Under the pieces are notes generated by a model. It was not told the origin of the DNA and made no database searches. It worked only from the letters and a program-made list of their open reading frames with translations. Shown here in pieces: positions 30,733-42,504 of a stretch of 64,000 nucleotides of DNA; positions within the stretch are counted from its first letter, which is position 1; the number at the start of each line of letters is the position of its first letter. The translations under genes were made by a program, and so were the position numbers. The DNA comes from Immersiella caudata (Eukaryota; Ascomycota; Sordariomycetes; Sordariales; Lasiosphaeriaceae), in assembly GCA_030512335.1 (NCBI GenBank), contig JAULSU010000003.1, forward strand, positions 2,418,001 to 2,482,000. The letters are read 5' to 3'.

Positions 30733-31664
30733 GATGTTTTCATGATATGTTGCCCTTATTGCCTTCCAGGACTATCCAGGTTTCAACCAGGTTAGATCCA
30801 AGTTTTTTTTAAAAAAAATTTTAACATCCAGGTCCAAGGCCGGTGCACTCCTGATTACAAACTGCAGCTCTTCTCGTTGTTTTCGATGTCGTATTTATCA
30901 CTTACTTATCTTATGCCCCTCTGGACAAGAGGTGGATCGCCTGAGACGCACGACGCTTTGCTAAGTGAATTCTCAGTCTGGTTCTATACACGTTTGAAGC
31001 CCCCTTTTCAGTCCTTTGGTAGCGGTTTAGAAAGCGGTTACATTATATTTACAACCGGTTCGCATCCTGTCTCTATGCGGTTTACACCCTACCTGCGAGT
31101 TTTATGTTTACATACCGTTCATAAGCCGTCTGGAAATTCTTTAGGATCTGTTTACTCAGCCGTTAGCATCTCAAAACCATCAGTTTACAAAGGTTTTACG
31201 GATAGATGCTGGGATATCCAATGCTTACCCTACAATATCCCGTGCCATGAGAGTGAGTGAGCCTTACCTTTACGTGTTTAAGATCGGGCCAAATCCGATA
31301 ATCCCTTTTCAACACATTTCTAACCCCTTTTCAACCTGGCTCTAACTTATATTCATCCCCTTTCCAAACAAAATCGTGCCACATTCGCGGCAAGCAGTGA
31401 TCTGCGCAGAAGATAGACAGTCTTGTTGCCATAACGTAGATTGTATTCGTTCGACCCCGTGTCATGATATATCAAACTTCTTGTCTTTCTTTCTAGGTAA
31501 CCATTTCCAAGAATGCCGCCATGGGGGGCTAACCAACCGATTATACAAAAAAGAACAAGGCATTGCCGTAGGATCCGAATGCCAATCCCCAACTCCGCGC
31601 TATGCACCAGATACAAACCCAACCAGAACAATTTACAAAGAAAATAACCATCAAGTAACGATCC
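30733..31664. other. AT-rich spacer with repeated gcggttta-like motifs
   Basis: About 0.9 kb of AT-rich sequence. It begins with a perfect T8A8 palindrome (30803-30818). From ~31020 to 31200 it contains several degenerate copies of a gcggtttaca-like motif. A 127-codon frame (30877-31260) has no recognisable product and its first codon is not an ATG. The region may be an old mobile-element remnant but no diagnostic part is left. Confidence 0.4.
30803..30818. repeat. T8A8 palindrome
   Basis: Eight T followed by eight A (then four T after two further bases of the run), about 75 bp downstream of the 5S gene. Confidence 0.9.
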
Positions 31665-32816
31665 TCACACCATAACAACAGCCGCAACCACAAAAGCTAA
31701 CAGCGCGACAGCTCTCATTTCTCCCTTCCCAGCCTTTATCCCCTCCGCCCCCGAATTCGCCCCACCACTCTGAGAAACCTTCCTCCCCGTCGGTGTAATG
31801 CCATTCAACCTATCAGCAGCATCCATCGCCGGTCCCTGATCGTAGAAATCCACCAGGACAAACACGGGCTTGACACCCCACTGGCCTTGGCACGTCTGCC
31901 CGTGCAACCCTAGGGCCCCCGTAGTGGTTGTGGATGGGCTGTTGGTAGTTGTGATATCGTTTACGTTCGGCACGGTGATATCCGAGGTGATTTCGGTGTA
32001 GGCGAAGTGGTTCATCAGCGGGAGGTGGCCATTGGATACCGCGGACGAGGCTCCGGCGGAGCGGAGAGAAGATGGGCGGTCGAGGGTGCAGTTGAAGCCG
32101 GAGAGGCGACGGACGTCGAAGGCGGTTTCAAAGACGTAGGTGAACTCATCGAGGAGGTAAGGGTGAGATGTGGTGGGGGTGATGCCGGCGATGAAGGTGA
32201 CGAGGCGCTTGTTGGAGGTGATCATGTCCTGGAGGGATGGCCAGATTTGGGTGGCGGACGAGGAGGAGGGGACGTAGCCGTAGGTGGAGATGCCGGAGGT
32301 CTCGAAGTGAGAGCCAAAGGTGGTGGCGGGGGCGTTGTCGCTGTTGACGAGCAGGATGGTAATGACGTCGTTAGGGTTGGCGTCCATCCAAACTTTGATG
32401 CGAGCGAGCCACGCCGAGAGCAGGCCAGCGTCGAGGAGGGCGCAGTCGGTATGGCAGAGACGGAGCGTGTTGTTTACTAGGTGAACTTGGGCCTGGAGGA
32501 GGCGGATGCCGGCTGAGAGCGCGACGGTGGCGTTGAAGTATTGGTTTCCGGCGAGGGAGTTACCCGTGCTGGCGTCCCTGAGGAAGGCCGAATTGTGAGC
32601 TCCCATGTGGGTGATGTTGTTGTAGGCCCGCGGGCAGAGCAGAGGCGAGTTGTTGCAGGCAACTGCGCTGCTGCTGCCACTGCTTGCGGTCCCGGTGGCT
32701 GCGGATGGTGCCGTTGTGGTGGTGCTCGATCCTGTGCCAAACTGGGGGCTCGAATGCACAACTGGGACCAGCCCTAGGAGGGCCGTAGCCGCCCAAAAAA
32801 GTGAAGGGATCATCAT
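31665..32816 (-). CDS. Secreted PLC-like phosphodiesterase, probably GPI-anchored
   Basis: Single-exon gene of 383 aa starting at tandem ATGs 32816/32813. Residues 1-22 form a signal peptide ending near VVHSSPQ. A Ser/Thr-rich spacer follows. The body is a PLC-like TIM barrel: HMGAHNSAF carries the first catalytic-type His, LLQAQVHLVNNTLRLCHTDC the strand-2 region, and NDVITILLVN the barrel strand. The C-terminus (SGGANSGAEGIKAG and then a hydrophobic AVALLAFVVAAVVMV) looks like a GPI attachment signal. Fungal members of this group are usually annotated as PLC-like phosphodiesterases of unknown substrate. Whether the full set of catalytic residues is present was not verified. The gene stands alone between long spacers. 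Confidence 0.88.
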   Translation of the reverse strand: MMIPSLFWAATALLGLVPVVHSSPQFGTGSSTTTTAPSAATGTASSGSSSAVACNNSPLLCPRAYNNITHMGAHNSAFLRDASTGNSLAGNQYFNATVALSAGIRLLQAQVHLVNNTLRLCHTDCALLDAGLLSAWLARIKVWMDANPNDVITILLVNSDNAPATTFGSHFETSGISTYGYVPSSSSATQIWPSLQDMITSNKRLVTFIAGITPTTSHPYLLDEFTYVFETAFDVRRLSGFNCTLDRPSSLRSAGASSAVSNGHLPLMNHFAYTEITSDITVPNVNDITTTNSPSTTTTGALGLHGQTCQGQWGVKPVFVLVDFYDQGPAMDAADRLNGITPTGRKVSQSGGANSGAEGIKAGKGEMRAVALLAFVVAAVVMV

Positions 32817-34770
32817 GTTGCCGAATCAGTATACAACCGGTTGAAGATAGACAACCAAGTGAGAAGCGAAAATATCCCACGACGTATTGCACTCCGGGCC
32901 AAGACAGGATTCTGGGACTCTCAGAACGCGCGGCGTAGAAAAGGGGGAAGCTAAGGAAATCAAGAAGGCTCGTGATACGAAAAGGAAGGAAGCAGCAGCA
33001 GGAGCAACAAAATAAAAGAGAGCAGGAAGGATTCCGGCCGTCCCATATCCTTTGTACGAGTCAATCCTGGAACTATGCCACTTATTCACCCGGGTTACAT
33101 GTGTCCTGGAACCGCTAGGATCTGCTAGGATCTGAGCCATCCCGTCCCGAGTTGTGCTCGCGCCGTTGGTTCCAGCTGCCGCGAGAGCCCTACCACGTCC
33201 GTCGTTGGAGGAACGCCGTCGCCATTCCCCACAAATCGTTCGCGGCTGCGCCTCCAGCACCCCAGGCCCGGCGTCGTCAGCTGTTTCGCATTCCGCCTCC
33301 ATAGCCTGCCATTTTTCTGTTTTTCTCTGCACCCTCAGCAAAAACCAAAAGCCGAAGGCGAAAAGAAAGAAAAACATACCCGAAGAAACAAATCCGACAC
33401 CCTGTGACACCTAGGAAACACAGCCTATCCCCCAGAAACAGCATTGGCACAACCGTCTCCTGTGTTTCTTCACTAGCGAAACAACCGCCCGCCCCACCAA
33501 GCAGAAACAACACCCAACTCGGAGCCTGCCGAGCCCACCCCCTGCCCCTTGCCTGCTGCTGGGGTGGGTGGGCTACCCCTGCCCCACTCTTCATCCCAGC
33601 TCCAGCCTCACAGCCCCGCGCAACCTTCCCCACCTGCAGCCCAGCGTGTGTAAGATTTGGAGAATGTCCGCTCGGAACCAACGGTCTCTGCTGACAGCAA
33701 GGGCTTACTATTTTTGGGCAGTTGCCGTCGGCTTTTTGTGCGAACCTTCACAATAGCAAAACCTATGGTAGTAACCAATGGATTGATAATAGCCTTCGTT
33801 TGCGGACTAGGTGCACTACTACTCGCAGAATGTTAGCAGCCGCGCGTCCGACATCATACATTGCAGAATCAAACAGTGAGTGGGACGCAGATGACCGCGT
33901 CTGCCGCGCCTTGTGTGCTTGAGACCCCGAAAGAACTGCGCAGTGCGTTTCGGTTGCTTGTAGTTGGTCAGCTCGGGACCGATGGCAGTGGTTGTATGAT
34001 GTCTCGATCGGTAGGGCTCTGTGGCTGTCATACGCCGAGCACCCTTTTTGAGGGTTTGATATGCGGAGAGATGGAGATCAACCGCTTGCTGCAGTTTACG
34101 TGTTGTTTGGGGTTCAAAGTCTGCATGAGAAGGGGTTTTTTTTTTTTTTTTGGGACACCACGACCACAGCTTCACCATCAGGTCCGGGAATCAAGACGAA
34201 ATCTAGGTAGGGGGTAGATCTGGTTTAATCGTCATAGCAGGTCGAATTTTGGCACTAACGATACCTGGTTTCCGATAGTACCTAATGGGGCATGGAAGGC
34301 GGAAATGTAGGTGTTGAATAAGTGGTGCCGACATAGCAAGGATAACACGCCGGTTTAGACGGCGGAACCTTTCGCGATCTCCCACGATCGAGATCATGCC
34401 GTCATGAAAAGTAAATCCCCCCCACAGCCGATAGCTTAAAAGGAATCTCGAGTAGAAAACATCCCGAAAAGTATCCTCCGAGTCCGACCCATCAGAAGTA
34501 CACTGACAACACGAAGCTAACAGGCAAAACGTGGTAAGCCAAGATAATTCTTCCGGTCGCCTCCAAACACACATTTCACGCCTCTGGTAGAGATAACCCT
34601 CTTTATACAACATGTGGCCGTAGTAAGGAGCCAGCCACATGAAAAATACAGTCCAAACCCAACTGAAACTGACCGTCGCACGCCCAGCCACGCATCATAT
34701 GCCGAAACCTTCAACGGAGTTTGAAGAGAAGACAGATGGGAAAAGAAACATTACCTAATAAACTCTCCTA
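32817..34770. other. Long gene-poor spacer
   Basis: About 1.95 kb between the PLC-like gene start and the CDC37 stop. ORFs such as 34203-34691 (minus, 162 codons, GTG start) and 32826-33410 (minus) show no recognisable domain. A T-run of ~16 lies at 34136-34151. No RNA gene was seen. Confidence 0.45.
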
Positions 34771-36334
34771 TCACTCCGGATCATCTGCATATTGCGCCTC
34801 CTCCTTAAGCTTCTCTAGGTGTTGCTTGCCCTCCTCGGTGGTGGCGTCGATTATTTCTTCTTCAAGGCTCAGAATACCAGCCTGGAAAGCAAAGCAGAAT
34901 TAGCAACACTACGCAAACACCCAGCACCCGCCGGAGACGTACCTCTCCCAGCCTCCCCACCAGCTCTTCCGCCTCCTCAACCTTCATGCGGCCCAGTACC
35001 TTGTTTACTTCGTCAAGCTTGCCCGTCTCTAGCGCCTTCTTCATCTCGGGCTTGAAGCTCTCAAAGATGGCCCGTCCCGCCTTCTCTGCAGGGTCCTCGC
35101 TCTCTGTTGGGGGAATGCGGATGTTGATTACGGTGCCCTCCTCTACGGCGTGCAGCTGAATCTGCTCTACACCTTCGGTGGGGCCACCCTCAGCCGCCTC
35201 TTTCGCGCGTTGGATGTTGATTTCACGTGCTCTCTCTCTGATCCTGTTGTACGTGTCTTGAACGTCCTTGAAGAAGACATCCTGAGCTTGGTGGCCCTTG
35301 GTCGTGATGCGCTTGAAAAAGAGGGCGACACCGTCGCGCCCAAGCGCCCGGCAGTACTGCAATAAAAGTGCCTGGTGGACACAGTTGCGCGCATAGTCGT
35401 TGCGGCCCTCAAGCTGAGCATCGAAGGCAAGGACGAGAGTGCCATCGGTTTCGTTGAGGATCTCTGGGTGCTTCCCAAGGAAAGCAAGGCTCTCGCTGTA
35501 GTCGCCCGTCTTGATCTGTGCAAACTTACGGGCCGCCGGAGAGGCGTTCATCTCTTCGTCGTCATCGCTCGAGGAAGCCCCGCCAGAGGTATCTTTGGTT
35601 GAGGGATCGACATGGTTGGGGTTGAGGAGCTCAACTTTGGTAGAAGAGCCAGCTGAGCCAGTGATGGATGATTTGTTGACGTGGGAGCTATCGAAGCCTG
35701 TGTGGATGCTCTCGCTGGTGATTTTGCTGCGCTCCACCTGCTCTAGCTCCTCCAACTTCTTGTGTAGCTCGGACTGAAGGTCTGTGACCTTTTTGAGGTG
35801 GTCTCCGATTTCGTCGATCATGGCGGGATACCGCTTGTCCTGCTCAACCTTCTTCTCGTCCAGAGCCTTGTTAACTTGATCAAGCAGCGTCGCCATCATC
35901 TTTGTGTATGTGGGGAGCTGTTCCTCGGCGTTATGAACACCTGCCGGCCGCGGGGGAGGTTGGTCGTCCTTGGGGTCGAGGGAGGCGGCCGATTCCATCA
36001 CGGCGCGGAAGGCCACCTCACCCGGGTTCCGGGACTCGGCCTCCGCGGCATGGGCCTTGAGGGTGTCGAGCAGGGACGAGATACGCTTCATCAAGGAGTC
36101 GTTTATGATACGCTCGTACTTGAGGGTTTCGATCTGGTTCTTTCGCTGCTGGCGCTCCATGTGAATCTGGTTCTGCTTTGCGCGGATGAACGAACGCTTG
36201 TCGACATTGGGATGCACCTCGATATCGGAGTCATCGCTGAGCTCCAGCGCATCCTGGCCGAACCATTAGCTGCAAGTAAAGGGATGCTGGGATGGACAGA
36301 AGGTGCGCACCCATTTGCTGTAGTCGACAGGCAT
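34771..36334 (-). CDS. CDC37: Hsp90 co-chaperone Cdc37
   Basis: Three exons: 36334-36311 (MPVDYSKW), 36253-34943 and 34881-34771, with introns of 57 and 61 bp, giving 481 aa. The N-terminus (MPVDYSKWDALELSDDSDIEVHPNVDKRS) is the hallmark of Cdc37, including the conserved Ser13-type CK2 site in ELSDDSD. A coiled-coil kinase-binding region (FIRAKQNQIHMERQQRKNQIETLKYER) follows. The middle Hsp90-binding domain (for example FAQIKTGDYSESLAFLGKHPEI, ARNCVHQALLLQYC) and the C-terminal helical domain (FESFKPEMKKALETGKLDEVN) are intact. The tail rich in Glu/Lys ends at TGA 34773-34771. Cdc37 delivers protein kinases to Hsp90. Confidence 0.96.
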
Positions 36335-36640
36335 TGTGATTTGCTATACTGCTTTGCGACGATCAAGTTACGACCAAGGTCACAACATGCAGAGTCCTAG
36401 CGCGATAAATCCTAAGAGGACGGAAGGCAATCCAGATGAGGTGTGTAGCCTCTATGAAGTCTTGTCGATGGTTGTGTGAGGAAGGCACATCATGGCGGGG
36501 TAGCTTCTGATCTATGGAAGTGGGGTCGAAGCTCTCGGAAGCTTCCAGGTTCGTTTCTCTTGTCAACGACTCCAAGGGATTGGGAACAAAATACCAGGCA
36601 GCGCAATCTACTTGACTACCTATTTCATTGATCTATACAC
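36335..36640. other. Short spacer, CDC37 promoter
   Basis: A 306-bp gap between the decarboxylase stop and the CDC37 ATG, both genes on the minus strand. Nothing distinctive was seen. Confidence 0.5.
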
Positions 36641-37994
36641 TCAGCTCCGCCTTTCCCTGGTATCCCAATGGCGATTGTACAACCCATACTCAACTTCTCC
36701 CTCCCTGCCCTTCCTCAAGCCCAACCCGCCCACTCCACATTCTCGAGGCCCCCTTTCTTCAAGCATATGTGGCCACTTGGTGAGCTTGTCAAAGACTCTA
36801 AGGGCGTTATTCCTCCCAATATCTACCAGATCTCTGTTGCTAATTGGGACATGGTCGTCAAACCACACGCAACCATTCGGGATGCTCTCAAACGGGTAGT
36901 CAATAGAGAACATGATCGACTCGGCTCCGATCTCCTGCAGTGCGCATAGCAGAGCAGCCGTCGAAAAGTGACCCGAGGTCGTGATAAAAAGCTGGCTGCC
37001 GAAATAGTCACGCACCAACTTGTCCTTGGCCATGGGCATGTCGGGAAACCTCGCCCTGTTCAGCTTGTGGTCTATACGGTAAAGGTCGTATGGGCTTCAA
37101 AGAGCGTTAGCGCCGTTCCTGCCCCCTAAAACAAGAACGAGACAGCTCACATATGCTCTCCCATATGTCCAATGACAATCTTGAGCTTCGGAAACCGATC
37201 TAGCACGCCCGCTGTCACTATGCCCAGCAGGTGCATTCCCACGCGATGCGCATACCCCAGCGCCGAGAAGGATAGCCACGGCCTATCCTTCCACATCTGC
37301 TCGAATATCAAGGGCGTGGCCTCCCTAGGATGCAAGTACACCGGACACTCCAGCTCCTCAGCAACTTTCCAGAAGACATCATACTCCGGTCGATCAAAGA
37401 AGATCATGGTGTTCTTGTCCTCTCCCGCGCTCTGATAATCATTGATTATAACACCCACGAACCCCGTCAACTCATCGATACACCTCCGAAGTTCCTCTCC
37501 AGCTTGAGCCGGATCATGCATACTCACCGAGGCAAGGGCAGCGAACCGCGCCGGGGCCCTGCTAACCTCCGCAGCGAGCCGGTCGTTGGCAAGATGGGCG
37601 AGGTCTTCTGCCTCCTGGCGATCTGTGGCACCTTGAGGGCCGGGCGAGGAGAGGGAGAGGACCATCATGTCGACGCCGTTCTCGTCCATTTGCTGGAGCC
37701 GGGTCCCATGTATATCGAGGAGGTTGGCGACGAGGTCGCCGCCGATGACCCCTTTTGGTGCGAGAGTGGCTATGTCATAGGCCTTAAAGTTTTCGCGGCT
37801 GTGGTAGGTAACCGTCAGCGATTCCTCTTAAAGGCGGTTCATAGGCAACGCAGAGTCTCAGGCGCGCTCATATCACGCCCAAGACATCCAAAAAAAACAA
37901 AAAAAAAGCCACAATAGACCACATTGGGAGCCAAATGGCGGCAGGGGAAGACTCACATAGCCCAAGCCTCTTCGAGAGCGATCTTGCCGTACAT
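36641..37994 (-). CDS. Amidohydrolase-family aromatic acid decarboxylase (2,3-dihydroxybenzoate / salicylate / resorcylate type)
   Basis: Three exons: 37994-37957, 37798-37151 and 37094-36641, giving 379 aa. Introns are 158 and 56 bp. The first exon encodes YGKIALEEAW with Glu8, a metal ligand in this family. Further motifs in order are DENGVDMMVLSLSSPG, the barrel segment VYLHPREAT with its metal-binding His, KLKIVIGHMGEHIPYDLYRID and FSIDYPFES with the catalytic-type Asp. These enzymes reversibly decarboxylate hydroxybenzoates without a cofactor apart from a metal ion. The exact substrate cannot be read from sequence. The C-terminal ~45 residues (from about GPREC) go beyond the usual family end and may reflect read-through of an unrecognised last intron. 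No other aromatic-catabolism genes are adjacent. Confidence 0.9.
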
Positions 37995-38720
37995 TGTCAG
38001 CCCTGAGGTTTATCAGGATTGGCGGTACCCGAGTGTTGTCTGCTGCAATCCGCTGTGACGTCCGATGAGAAGACCTGACCGACGTCTCGTCAGCGACATA
38101 GAGCGTCTCGTCTCCTCCCCCCGGGACGCGCACTTCTAAATGTGTCCAGTTCCGAATCCAGCCCGCTCGTCACCGAGTATATGATCCCCTCGCTTTACTT
38201 ACAGCCGGGAGCTGCACCTACGGCAAGCCGTCTCCCCATTCGGTACCAGGAAACGGTTTCGTCGACCTATCATTATCTGCCGAGGCACCGCACACAAACT
38301 CTGGCTCAATACAATTCCGCACCCAAACGTGAGGCAAATACCCGCGATGAACACGCCCAAAAGCTCACCATTGAACATGTTATGATGTCATGAAGCGATA
38401 GTTGCGTTCATTCCCAAGGATATCTACGTCGCTGAACAAGCACAATCCCGCCTCTTGCTCCAGCCAGACTTACAGGCCGGCCTTACCCAGTACATACACG
38501 CGCCCGTTTCGTCTGCTCTCAGCTAGACCATAGTAGTAATAACACACAACTGAATCAGAGAATCGTATCCCGTAGAGCCCGTCTTCCCAATCATCAAGAC
38601 ACCCATCATAGCTAGTCACACGCACAGCCCGCTCCTTTACGCCCCGACAAAGAGATTACCTACTCCATGACCGTACCTGAACGCTACCGCTGGAAAGCAA
38701 ATACGTCACGAACGACCGCT
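37995..38720. other. Intergenic spacer
   Basis: 726 bp between the SMC3 stop and the decarboxylase start, both on the minus strand. It contains the decarboxylase promoter and no recognised gene. Confidence 0.5.
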
Positions 38721-41700
38721 TTATTTTCTCTGTCCCTCCACGAAATTGAGCGCCTCCTCAGTTGGCACGCAGTCAATGGTGCTGGTCTTGCTGTGGAACG
38801 TGACTCCGTAGCACTTGTCAGCGACAAGCACAATCTCTGGTCGGAAGGTAGTGCAGATAAACTGCGTCTTCTGGGTTTTGGAGATGGAGTCAAGGAGCGC
38901 CGCGACGGCAGTACGATACTGCGCGTCTAGGTTGGCGTCGACCTCGTCAAAGATGACGAAGGGGCTGGATTCGGCGGCCTGGAGCGCAAAGATGAGGCAC
39001 AGGGCGCAGAGACCTGGTCTGCGTTAGCTGGCTGATATGGTTAAAGGGGTGGTGAGGGGGAATAATATACTCTTCTGGCCACCACTGAGCTGCTGGATCT
39101 TCTGCTGCTCGTCAAGTACCTTGGAGTTGAACGAGACGCTGATGCCCACGCCGGTGTAGTTTTCCACACCGGTGACCTGGTCCTCGTCTGAGTCGACCTG
39201 GCGGTTCTTACCGCGGTCGGCCTTCCGTTGAATGACGAGGCGGCCGTGGCCGGCGGGGACAAGCTGCTCGAAGATGGTGGCAAATTCCTTGGACACCTGC
39301 TTAAACGTGCGCTCGATCGCTTCATCTTTTGCCTGATCGAGATGTTCGATAAGCTCCTCAATGGACTCCTGTGACGTGTCAAGCTCCGCTCGCCGCTTGA
39401 GGAGCTGATCGCGTTGATTCGTGAAGCTTGTGTATTGATCGAACGCTTTCTTGTTGATGTGCTTGTACTTCTTGAGAATCTCATTGACCTTTCTGAGCCG
39501 AGTCTCGATCTAGAGGTTGGGGTTAGTGGCCGCATTCTCGGCTTCCTCTGGATTCGCTGCACGCACCTGTTCCGGCTTCATCCTACTATACTTGCTCGAA
39601 TACGCCTCCTCGGGCACAGAACCGAGGTTTGCGATATTGCTGGCATACTCGGCTGCCTGGCCGATGAGACGGGCCCGCATCTGCATATTCTTCTCCATCT
39701 TCTTCTGATACTGATCAATACGCTTCTGGAGCTCCTGCTGCTCCTCTTCCTTTTGCGCCTTTTGGGCTTCAAGTTGCGCAAGTTTGGTTGTGGCGTCTTT
39801 TATCTTTGCTTCGTTTTCGTTGAACAGCTTCTTGATCTTCTCAGCTCCCTTCTGCGCTTTCTTGAGCTCACCCTGGGCTTCTTGGAAGGACCCACTGCCA
39901 ACGCCGGAGACGTTTTCGAAGGCCTGACTTTGCAGCTCATCTTGCTGTGGCCTCAATTGGGTGTTCAGCTGCGTCTCCAGCATCTTCTTCTGCCCCTCTA
40001 ACTCGAGGCGTTTCTTGCTGATGTCCTTGAGCTGAACCTGTAGAGTGTGCAGCTCGGTGCTGAACTCCTCCAGTTGGCGCTCCTCGCTTGCTGACAGGGC
40101 CTTCTTAAACTCCGTCTGTCGTTCGGCGTTGGCTGCTGCCAAATCCTTGTCGAGAAGGCCCAAGCTGTTCTGGACCTCAGCCAGGCGGCCCTTGGTATTC
40201 TCCAGGCGATCCTTTTCCCGCCCGAGCTGCGCGTTACTGCTTTGCAAAGCGGCCTTCAGTGGGTTGAACCCTTGGTCAAGGCGGGCCATCTCTCGCTCGA
40301 GCTTCATCTCATCACCAGCAGCAGCTGTGGATTTTTGGCTTGTGGCGTCGATCTCCTGACGGATCTTTTCGAGGTCCTCCAGCTGCTCGTCGTAGCGGTC
40401 GCGCAGTTCGTTGACTTTGCGTACCGCCAACAGCCGCGACCTCTTGAAGTCAACGTAGCCGCCGGTCATCGCACCCCGTTTGTTTGTTGTGTCACCTTCG
40501 GGAGTGATGGCGTCCAGTCCGTGGGTCCGAGCATACTGGGAGGCAATCGTGAGGTTGGGGCACACAATAGTGCGACCAAAGACTTGTTGAAACGCCTTCT
40601 CGAACTTGGGATCGTACTCGATTTTGCTGATGAGGGGTGCAGCATCTGACGCCCGGGGCATCTTAGCCTGTCGAGGACGTAGTTGCTCGAGGGGCATGAA
40701 CGTCAGGCGGCCGCCGTAGTGCTTGAAGAGGTGATCTGAGAGCATCGTGGCCGTTTTCTCGTTATCAACCACGTAGTGAAAGAGACTGGTTCCAGCAACT
40801 TGCTCAACCGGCAGCCGATAGCCTTCCAAAGGCACTTCCATCAGCTCTGCGAGCGTCCCGTAGGCTCCTGGTATGTTTTTATCGCGCCTCAGCCGTTTGA
40901 TCGCTGCCAAACCCCTGGAAGTGGAAGAATCCATGGTTTTTGAAAGCTCCTTCTCGGCAGCATCCCTCTCCATCCTGGTATTGTCAATGAGAGACTGGAG
41001 CTTGGATTCTTCTCGCCGCAGCCTCTTCCGCTCTTCGTCATGCTGCTCCCTCACTTCTCGTGCCTCCTTGAGCTTCTCCCCCAGCGAGGCTCTGTTCCCA
41101 CTGTAGTTTTTGACCTGCTCACGCATGCTTTCTATTGACTTTTCCAGCTCCACGATGCTGGCCTCGACCGATGCCACCTGTTCCTTTGCCTCCATCTCGT
41201 TGGCCCGCTGTGTGCCGATTTGCGACGTGATATCGCCAATCTCCTTGTCGAGATAGGCGTCACGCTGGGCTTTGCTTGTGAACTGGCTGCTTCGGGTCTG
41301 TTTTACGAGGAGGCGCTTGCGCCCAGCAGCGGCCATGTCTCGTTGCGACATCACGGCAGCCTCTTGGCTTTTCCACTTCTCGTATTCCGGGATGATCTTT
41401 GCGAGCTCCTTCTCCGCCGCCTGTATCCTCTGTATGACATTCTCCAGCTCCTTCTCTCGCTGCGCCTGCTGCTGCTCGCGAGCGTGGCGGGTCGCGTCCA
41501 AGTTCTTGACGCTCACTTCTGCCTTGGCGCGGTTGCGAGCCGCTTCTTTCCTGTCCTCGTCTAGTTGGCGGCGCTCCAGGTTGAGGAGGTCGAGCGATTT
41601 GGTGACATCCTGTACCTTGCGGTCCAGATCAGCAATCTCCGTTTCCGTTTTCTGAAGTTGCGTCTGGTCTTTGGTGGATGCGCCTGCGCCACCTTGCCGA

Positions 41701-42504
41701 GCATCGTCTATTTGCAGCAAAGCCTCCTGGGTAGTTTCATGGAGGCGGTGCCAGTGGGCGTACTCCAGACACTTGCGCTCCTTGTCCTTGTCGTTGAAGT
41801 CGCGCAGCTCATTCTTCTCCTCCTCCAGTTCGCTCAGGCGCTCCTTGATGTAATCGAGGAGCTCGTCGATCTTGCCCCGCTTGCTATCGGTATCAGCCAT
41901 GATCTTGAGAGACTGTATTCGGCGGTCATCGTATGTGTTGGTTCCCGCGATTTCCTTGAGAAGATTGAGACGATCTGACTCCTTCATGTTGGTGATGGCG
42001 GCGATGCGCCCCTGTGGTACGATGTAGAAAGGGTTCTCCTTGGCAAAGCCAGCCGTCTCAAGGATTTTCAGGACGTCGGATCGTGTCTGGACCTTCTTGT
42101 CCACCGAATACTCGTCCTTCTTCTGGCCGATCGTCCTTCGGATGGTGACTACGTCACCGGGCTCGCTAAAGCGCTTGTCGGAGTTGTCAAAGACGATTTC
42201 AACATAGGCGGACGTAACGGCAGACCCAGAGCCTTCGTGAAGGAGTGCCTGGCGCTCCTCGCGACTCATGTTTGTGTATGCATCGCTGAGGACGAAGCGG
42301 ATGGCGGCGAAGAAGTTGCTCTTGCCGGAGCCATTTCGCCCGACAATCACATTGGTTCCAGGAGAGAAGGGCTCTATCACAGTTTGATCTTTGTAGCTGT
42401 TTGCCAACTGGTTAGCAGAGGCAATTGGGGCAGCGCACGCAGCCGTCCGCGGGTCAAGGCGCGTACCTTTTGAAGCCCTGGATGATTATTTGTTTGATGT
42501 GCAT
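38721..42504 (-). CDS. SMC3: Cohesin subunit SMC3
   Basis: Four exons: 42504-42467, 42396-39567, 39509-39071 and 39013-38721, with introns of 57-70 bp, giving 1199 aa, the normal SMC3 length. The N-terminal ATPase half has MHIKQIIIQGFKSYKDQT and Walker A GRNGSGKS at residues 32-39. The lysine pair acetylated by Eco1/ESCO is at 105-106 in GQKKDEYSVDKK. Two long coiled coils flank a hinge around the DAITPEGDTTNKRGAMTGGY segment. The C-terminal half has signature motif LSGGQKSLCAL, split by the last intron, and Walker B VIFDEVDANLD. SMC3 pairs with SMC1 and the kleisin to hold sister chromatids together. The open frame running past exon 2 ends at a stop inside the second intron. Confidence 0.97.

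Noticed and set aside
31040..31075. tRNA B-box-like ggttcgcatcc
   Set aside because: The flanking bases do not pair as a T-arm, and no acceptor stem or A-box is present at the right distance.
34203..34691. 162-codon minus-strand frame upstream of CDC37
   Set aside because: It begins with GTG, has no recognisable domain and unusual Trp/Cys-rich composition; treated as chance.
39414..40001. 195-codon Leu-rich frame on the + strand, looking like membrane helices
   Set aside because: It is antisense to the SMC3 coiled coil; Glu/Lys-rich helices read backwards give Leu/Phe-rich sequence.
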